Assembly: GCF_902459505.1 (NCBI RefSeq)
Contig: NC_047091.1
Location: 150,069,455-150,133,454, forward strand
DNA from: Geotrypetes seraphini
Lineage: Eukaryota; Chordata; Amphibia; Gymnophiona; Dermophiidae
DNA length: 64,000 nucleotides
Direction: 5' to 3'
Below, one piece after another: positions 58,167 through 64,000 of this stretch; within the stretch, counting starts at the first letter, position 1, and every line of letters begins with the position of its first letter. A program made the translations under genes and the position numbers. The notes under the pieces are model-generated. The model was not told the origin of the DNA and did no database searches. It worked only from the letters and a program-made list of their open reading frames with translations.

Positions 58167-58477
58167 CAGTGGTCTCAAACTCAAACCATTTGCAGGACCA
58201 CATTTTGGATTTGTAGGTACTTGGAGGGCCTCAGAAAAAAATAGTTAATGTCTTATTAAAGAAATTACAATTTTGCATGAGGTAAAACTCTTTATAGTTT
58301 ATAAATCTTTCCTTTTGGCTAAGTCTTAATAATAATATTATAATTTATAGCTTAAAAGACATATGATCAAGAAACTGTTTTATTTGACTTTTGTGATTAT
58401 GATAAACATACCGAGGGCCTCAAAATAGTACGTGGTAGGCCGCACGTAGCCCCCGGGCCGCGAGTTTGAGATCACTG
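58167..58477. mobile_element. hAT element (311 bp)
   Basis: CAGTGGTCTCAAACTC and, inverted, GAGTTTGAGATCACTG form the ends. The 8-bp duplication CTTTAGAC lies at 58159-58166 and 58478-58485. The interior is A/T-rich. No transposase. Confidence 0.92.
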
Positions 58478-60244
58478 CTTTAGACCCTCCCCCAGCTTCT
58501 GGAATGCTGTCTGTGCTTCAGGCACACCACTGTTGACCAGATCATTCGTCCCCAAGTGGATTACAATGTCAGTTTTAGAAACCTTACTTTCTTCTTTGAT
58601 CACAGTCAATATGCGGTTGATATCTCTGCTTGATATATTGCTGTACTGCTCAGAGCAGTTTTCATAATCGCATCAGAAAAAGAAAAGGAATGTCATCAGT
58701 TGAAAGGAAAAGAAAAGATGTCTCATTTGTATTGTGCTAACATCATGAGAATCATATCTGTATTATAGGAATGTTCTTTCATGATGCCTTTTATGGTATT
58801 GTTCAAATTTTGTTGACATTTATCATACATTTCTCCTTCCATATTTGCAGGGGTTAGGGTCAAAGAAAGCCCGCAAATACCTCCCTCCCCCCCCAAAAAA
58901 AAAGCAAATAACTTTTTGCTTTTCATATTGTGGCGTTGCCGGTGACGGGCTCAAACTTAGGCCCCTATTCACCGCTCAGCCACGACCGATTCCCACGTGC
59001 CTCCAAGAGATGTTGGAGGTCCTGCTGGTTAATAAGCAAAAAAAAAACAAAACACTTAGGTTCAATAAAGTTATTTCAGTCAGTGGTGTCTCCCTTTATT
59101 GACTAGGAAACACTTTATCCCTGGTGGGACTTTCCCCTTTAAAGAAACATGAATAAAAAAGGCAAAAAATAAAACCTGGGCTTTAAAATACAGCCCTCAC
59201 CTTCTGGTCAGGTACAAAACAAGTAAGTCCCACAAACCATCCACAGTAGTTCAGTCCTATCAAGACCAATGTCTGGGCTACCAAAAAAAACCAAAGTCCC
59301 AATAATTGTCCAGGTTTGTAAGAGTCTTTCTCAAGGTTGTCTCAATTGAAACTTTGCTCCTAGCTGAGCATTAGAGTTTACCTGGTCACATTGATTGGCC
59401 CTCTTTAGTGTAATCTTGGGGTTAGCAGATGACTTCCCTGGCACAAGCTTAGCTTTAGGGCTGGGGTTATGACAATATTCATGGGGGTTAAGGTCAAAGA
59501 CGGCCCATGAATACAAAAAAAAAACCCGCAAATAACTATGTGGTTTCATATTCGAGGGGTTTGTGGTATAGCCCCCATGAATACATATGAAATTGCATAT
59601 AAAACTTATTCTTAGTGTTCACATTTGGTTGTTTTTTTTTTAAGTTACTTTTCTCTCTGTATGCCCTTCCCCCCCAAACGCTGCTGTTTGACGGAAGCAA
59701 GTGCTGAACTTCTCTCTCTGCACACTTTTCTATGACGCTGCCATTTGCCTGCCCACACTGACAAAAAGCACTGAACTTTTTTCTTATCACTCCAGGATGA
59801 TGTCATTTGTGTGTTGGGGGGGGGGGGGGTGTAGAGTCAGCAAGATGAAAACTGCAAATAATCTAAGTCGCAGTGCCGAACCCACAAAAATAGAGGGAGA
59901 AGTGTATTTCTGTTATATGTATGATTGTTTTACAGTGCTGTTAAATATTTATATTTCTGATATTGTTACTCCTATTACTAGGATTCACTTTGCCATCTCT
60001 AAGTTTACCTCAGTCACTTGGCATCTTTGAATGAGGCCCTGAAATGAGTTTCTGCACATGGCCTCTCACATAATCGTACTGCAAGTATAACCAAAAGTCT
60101 GGGGAGATGGCCCAGTCGGAACTTATACGTTTTGACTTAGACCAAGTCAAAACAGGTATAAGTTCTGAATAGGGGCCATTGAGCTGATTGTGGCTGCTGC
60201 GATCAGCTCAGTAGCCCCAGTAACCTGCCCATAACCCACCACAA
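58478..60244. other. Intergenic with two partial related repeats
   Basis: TATTTGCAGGGGTTAGGGTC (58841) and TATTCATGGGGGTTAAGGTC (59477) begin similar segments, followed by CCCGCAAATA words, so two decayed copies of one element are likely. A G run lies near 59818. No gene evidence. Confidence 0.4.
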
Positions 60245-60249
60245 TGATT

Positions 60250-60660
60250 ACGGCAGAAGAGATGCTTAATCTCTCCTGCCACGATCGCTATCCCCCCCGA
60301 ACTGCCGCAAACCGGCAGGAGAGATGCCCAATCTCTCCTGCCAAAGGCGCACCCCCCGTGACTACCAGCAGGAGGGATCCCAAGCCCTCCTGCTGGCACC
60401 ACAACTCTCTTGCGACAATACCGGCAGGGGGGAGCCCAAGACCTCCTGCCGAGGTGTAGGCCCCCACTCCCCTGAACTCCCCAACAATACCAGCAGGAGG
60501 GAGCCCAAGCCCTCCTGCCGAGGCGCCCCTTCCCCCAACACCCCCTCCCGAACTGGCAGGAGGGAACCCAAGCTCTTTTGCCAGAAGGCAAACCCCCCAC
60601 CCCCCTCAAAGATGGGCAGGAGGGATCCCTGGCCCTCCTGCCCATGGCGCACCCCCCCCC
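60250..60660. repeat. Hairpin-forming minisatellite, about seven units
   Basis: Units of about 50-65 bp each contain GGCAGGAGGGA, a few bases, then the inverse CCCTCCTGCC, joined by C-rich linkers ending near CCCGAAC. Clear inverted units start near 60320, 60366, 60423, 60490, 60553 and 60614. Open frames over it are repeat by-products. Confidence 0.8.
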
Positions 60661-61380
60661 CCGAACCTCTGATTGCCCCCTGAACCCCCGAACAGCTCTC
60701 TAACCCCCCCAAACCATGACACCCCCCCAACTTACCTTAATGTTGGCCGGACAGATGGGTCCCAAGCCCGGCAGGCCCGCCATCCTCGGAATGGTGGGCC
60801 TGGGGCCTGATTGGGCCAGGTGCCTAAGGCCCCACCCATAGGAGGGGCCTTAGGCACCTAGGCCAACAGGAATTGACCCAGTTGTCTTAGGCCCCTCCTG
60901 TGGTGGTCTGGGCGATTAAACTGCTGAACATAGAGGTAGGACATTCTAAAAATAAAAAACCCCCTCATTTTCCCAGCTGCTACTTTCAGCGTTTAGGGGC
61001 TTAGGCCAAAAGGGGACTTAGATGTTTGTTTGTTTTTTTAAATTATGCCCTTCCACCTCTTTATCTTATCTCTATCTCTAATGGCATTCCTTTCCTAATT
61101 TATTTGTATTTTACTGTAAGCCACTTAAATCTGTAATATGCTTAAGTGTTAATAATCAAATGTTAATAAAACATAAAGAAAATCTAAACTTCTGCCTTGA
61201 GATTTATCTAATCTGTATAGGTTAAAGAAAATCTATTTAGCTGCATTTAGTAGTTAATTTATTTTAACTTAACTACTCTAGTAAATATTCAGTTAGCAGC
61301 ATTCAGAATTCTTTTAAACACTGACTATTGCCGGCTAAATTAACCCTGGATAGTCAATCGCTGCCTGGCTAGCACAGAAT
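60661..61380. other. Intergenic with a short foldback
   Basis: GGTGCCTAAGGCCCC and GGGGCCTTAGGCACC form a hairpin at 60819-60860. About 61210-61370 resembles the AATATTCAGTTAGC-type short element seen near 17700-18000. No gene. Confidence 0.4.
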
Positions 61381-61389
61381 TTCCTCTCC

Positions 61390-61735
61390 GATGTCAGAAT
61401 TAACAGCGGGGGGAGGGAGGGGAAGGCTTGTGCAGTCGTTGCACGAAGATGATTTTAGTGTGGCAGTGGCTTGGAGAAATAGGCGGCTTGGGGGGAGGGC
61501 CGGGAGAGAGAAAGAAAGACAGACAGACAGGGGGGGCGGGAGAGAGAAAGACAGAAAGAACGGGGGCAGGGAGAGAGAAAGAAAGACAGAAAGAAAAAGA
61601 AAGAAAGGATGCACAGTCAGAAGGAAGTGCAACCAGAGACTCATGAAATCACCAGACAACAAAGGTAGAAAAAAATGATTTTATTTTCAATTTAGTGATC
61701 AAAATGTGTCAGTTTTGATAATTTATATCTGCTGT
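61390..61735 (+). repeat. Purine-rich tract and ACAAAGGTAGAAAAAA box
   Basis: AGAGAGAAAGAAAGACAGAC repeats (61505-61620) are followed by ACAACAAAGGTAGAAAAAAA near 61654 and an A/T-rich tail, as in the elements at 12690 and 25474. No foldback is attached here. Confidence 0.5.
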
Positions 61736-62012
61736 CTATATTTTGCACTATATTTAATGGGTTCTGGGGGGGGATCTGGGGGAAGATCCCGTGGGGGGAG
61801 GGTTCTGGTCCCATTTTGAGGGAAAAAAAATAAATGGTCATGTTAGCCAAGGGGAACCTATAAGGGGAGAGAATACTACAGAAGGGGGCCTTCTCTGGGA
61901 GCAGAACTGTGCCTTCTCTTGGGGAGGTCTGAAATGGGGGGTTGATTATTTTGGAGGTACAGAGAGGAAGGTTGATTATTGTTAGGGGTGGGCTGGAGGA
62001 TCCAGGAAGGCC

Positions 62013-62325
62013 TAGGGTTACCAGACATCTGGATTTACCTAGACATGTCCTCTTTTCAGATGACTGTTCGGGCATCTGGACGGATTTTCAAAACCCGGCA
62101 CTTTCTCTGGGTTTTGAAAAGCTGGTAAGATCAGGGTCGAGTCTGACGTCCATCTGTGCATGCGCTGGTGCATTCCAGACCCGGCCCAAAGAGACAAGGT
62201 TTGCTTAGCGCTGGGGTTGGTAGGCAGAATGGGGCAGACCTAGGGGAGGAATGGGGTGGGCCTGAGAGTGGATTGGGGCGGGGCCACGCATCCTCCTTTA
62301 CCAGATGCAAAATGTGGTAACCCTA
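62013..62325. mobile_element. Short DNA element with TAGGGTTACCA ends
   Basis: TAGGGTTACCAGACATCTGG at the left and, inverted, CCAGATGCAAAATGTGGTAACCCTA-type sequence at the right. A TA duplication is possible. A relative lies at about 44805-45130. Confidence 0.65.
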
Positions 62326-62804
62326 AGAAAGGCCCAATATTTTTTGGGGTGGGAACAGAGGTGTGTGTGCTGGCTTATTTGTGAGGGAGGGGTGAACCTA
62401 GACATAAACTGGTCACTATCCAGAATTACACAGGGGGCAGCCGATGTTCAGTTCTGGCCACTGTATAGCTAAGTGGGAAAAGCTAGGACTTCTTTTGTGC
62501 GCTCCTATCTGCCCCCTTAGCTTTGCAGGCATCGACACTGAATATCGTATAACTATCGGCTCCTCCCCTCCATTTCCTGGCTTTCTGTTATGTGGTTTGA
62601 GACAATATTCAGTGCACTTTTTGGTTAAGTGCCACTGAATATTGGTGTCCAGCTCATTTAGCACAATTTAAGTGGGCAAGAGCCTCTCTCCTGTCCGCTT
62701 AAATTGCTTTCAATGTAATAATGACCAAGTTAAATTTCTCATGTCTTTGGCGCACACTGTCGCAAATGTCTGGAGAAACTGTAATCCTTTTCCACTCTTT
62801 CTAG

Positions 62805-62887
62805 CTGAAGTTTCAGTGAGGCCTGCAGAGACTGTGAGATCTGAGGAGTCTGACTCAGAGCCACATGATGCTGACTGGCAAATCTCG
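62805..62887 (+). other. Candidate exon of an unknown transcript
   Basis: A good pyrimidine tract and acceptor (CCTTTTCCACTCTTTCTAG, to 62804) and a GT donor (62888) bound 83 bases. One frame is open, encoding an acidic peptide with RSEESDSEPHDADW. I recognise no protein, and chance is a real alternative. Confidence 0.2.
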
Positions 62888-64000
62888 GTACTTGATTTTT
62901 CATCGTCATATTGTATATTCCTTTACTCCTTAGATACCACGCCAGGCTTCCTCATTAGATTTAAGTTTCAAGTTTATTCAAAATCTGATATATCGCCTAT
63001 TAGCGAGGCTAAGCGGTTTACAGTAAAATTATTATTGATATAAAAGATAACAAATAAAGTATAATCCCACAGTCATGTTTCTGGTAGCTCTACTATAGTG
63101 AAACACTTTTAACATTCTATTTCCAGAATGTTCTGTGAGAAACTAGAAATTTAGTATTACACTTGTTATTCATGCCCTTGGGCAATATTCACATCAATAA
63201 CATGAATCATGTGAATATAAGCTTACTCCTCTCAGACCAACAGAGCGTCTGTTCCAGTTTTCTTGCAGCTTTCTGCATCTGGGTCAGAGGGAAGGCAGCT
63301 GTCTCCTTTATATAAATGCAAAGAAGGCAACATTGTCTGTGTACGTCCAGTTAACCAAATGTTATCTGGAAGTTTCCATGCCTCTTGTCTATAATAATCT
63401 ATGAAGAACAGTCAAAAACTAGCAGTGTAGATTTTATTCGGGGAAGTGTTATTTCAAAAAGCATTGCAGAACAGTGAAATGCAATTAAAAACAGAGTGTT
63501 TGGGTCTCTTTGTTCCCTGAGAGGACATCAGAGCCCAGTCCTCCTTGGGGGGGGGTGTCCCTCTTTGGCCTGTTGTTGGAAAAGTTACAATCCTTATCTG
63601 TGTTCTGTGGTTGTGAGTTGTTATTCTCTTTAACAATAAAAAAAGATTTAATAATAATAAAAACAGATCTGTTTTGTCCCTGCAGCTTCTGCTGCTTTGG
63701 CCTTCCAGCTTGATTGAGGTTCACCCTAGTGGGGATAACACACCATAATCCTTCATTTGTAGCTATTAGACTTGGGTTTCTCCCTATATTTCTCCTAATT
63801 TCCTATAGGAAATTGGACCTATAAGTGTATCTGTAGGCTTTTCCATCTCTAATAACTTTTGAACTGTCTATTTGTGTCCATTTTTGTGTCAATGACCACC
63901 CACTCATATTTTTCATGTACTCTTGGGCCTGGATTTTATAAACGGCGTCCCAATTGTAGGCAGCAGTAGGATGCCTACCGCTGTCTAAGCAGCCAATCGG
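62888..64000. other. Intergenic, with LINE/SINE tail and an element cut by the window end
   Basis: 62958-63035 (AAGTTTCAAGTTTATTC, GGCTAAGCGGTTTACAG) is a LINE/SINE 3' tail of a type also near 13348. 63927-64000 (GGGCCTGGATTTTATAAACG) looks like the first end of a short DNA element related to 1367-1822. Otherwise nothing recognised. Confidence 0.4.

Noticed and set aside
60250-60660. CRISPR-like array of regularly spaced repeats
   Set aside because: The units are degenerate and tandem with C-rich linkers in a vertebrate genome, so this is a minisatellite.
60208-60730. Gly/Arg-rich ORFs on the minus strand and Pro-rich ones on plus
   Set aside because: They are translations of the hairpin minisatellite, whose unit length keeps frames open over several units.

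Overview
The window is vertebrate nuclear DNA from a large, repeat-rich genome. It carries the 3' part of one host gene on the + strand, a cluster of tRNA genes downstream of it, and many transposable elements. DIRS-type tyrosine-recombinase retrotransposons occur beside CR1, L1 and L2 LINEs, a tRNA-derived SINE, hAT, Harbinger and Tigger-like DNA elements and a Helitron. That mixture, with introns of 11-14 kb, suggests an amphibian. I favour a caecilian because several repeats look familiar from caecilian sequence, but that is recollection and not proof.

Host gene (595-33560): nine exons encode the last 338 residues of DHX37, a DEAH-box RNA helicase of ribosome biogenesis. All splice phases agree, and the last intron uses a GC-AG donor. 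The first seven exons lie within 7 kb. The last two introns have been swollen by elements. Intron 7548-19117 holds a DIRS element (8104-15789) interrupted by a 2-kb hAT-type element, then a CR1. Intron 19216-33279 holds CR1 pieces, foldback elements, a DIRS fragment, and a second copy of the first DIRS family inserted inside a different, decayed DIRS element (25537-32440).

Intergenic part 1 (33.6-51.6 kb): a 429-bp near-perfect hairpin element with a 10-bp target duplication; a full-length-start L1 (34305-41570, 9-bp target duplication) interrupted by a 1431-bp Helitron and internally deleted in its RT; a second L1 (12-bp target duplication) carrying a CR1 insertion; L2 and SINE pieces; a polypyrimidine foldback element holding a twin-primed L1 (15-bp target duplication); and CR1 pieces, one of them with a large unclassified insertion.

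Intergenic part 2 (51.8-55.1 kb): six intact tRNA genes, Ala(TGC) on minus, then Asp(GTC), Asp(GTC), Phe(GAA), Asp(GTC) and Ala(TGC) on plus. As I recall, a very similar Ala/Asp/Phe cluster lies between DHX37 and UBC in human, so this looks like old conserved synteny. The rest (55.1-64 kb) holds short DNA transposons with clear 8-bp target duplications, an L2 remnant, a hairpin-forming minisatellite and one weak candidate exon. No further protein-coding gene is firmly supported.

The most unusual recurring pattern is an element architecture seen at least three times: a long foldback with a short loop related to ACTTCCTGTTTCC, followed by a purine-rich minisatellite containing GAGATGCCAG and a box ACAAAGGTAGAAAAAA.
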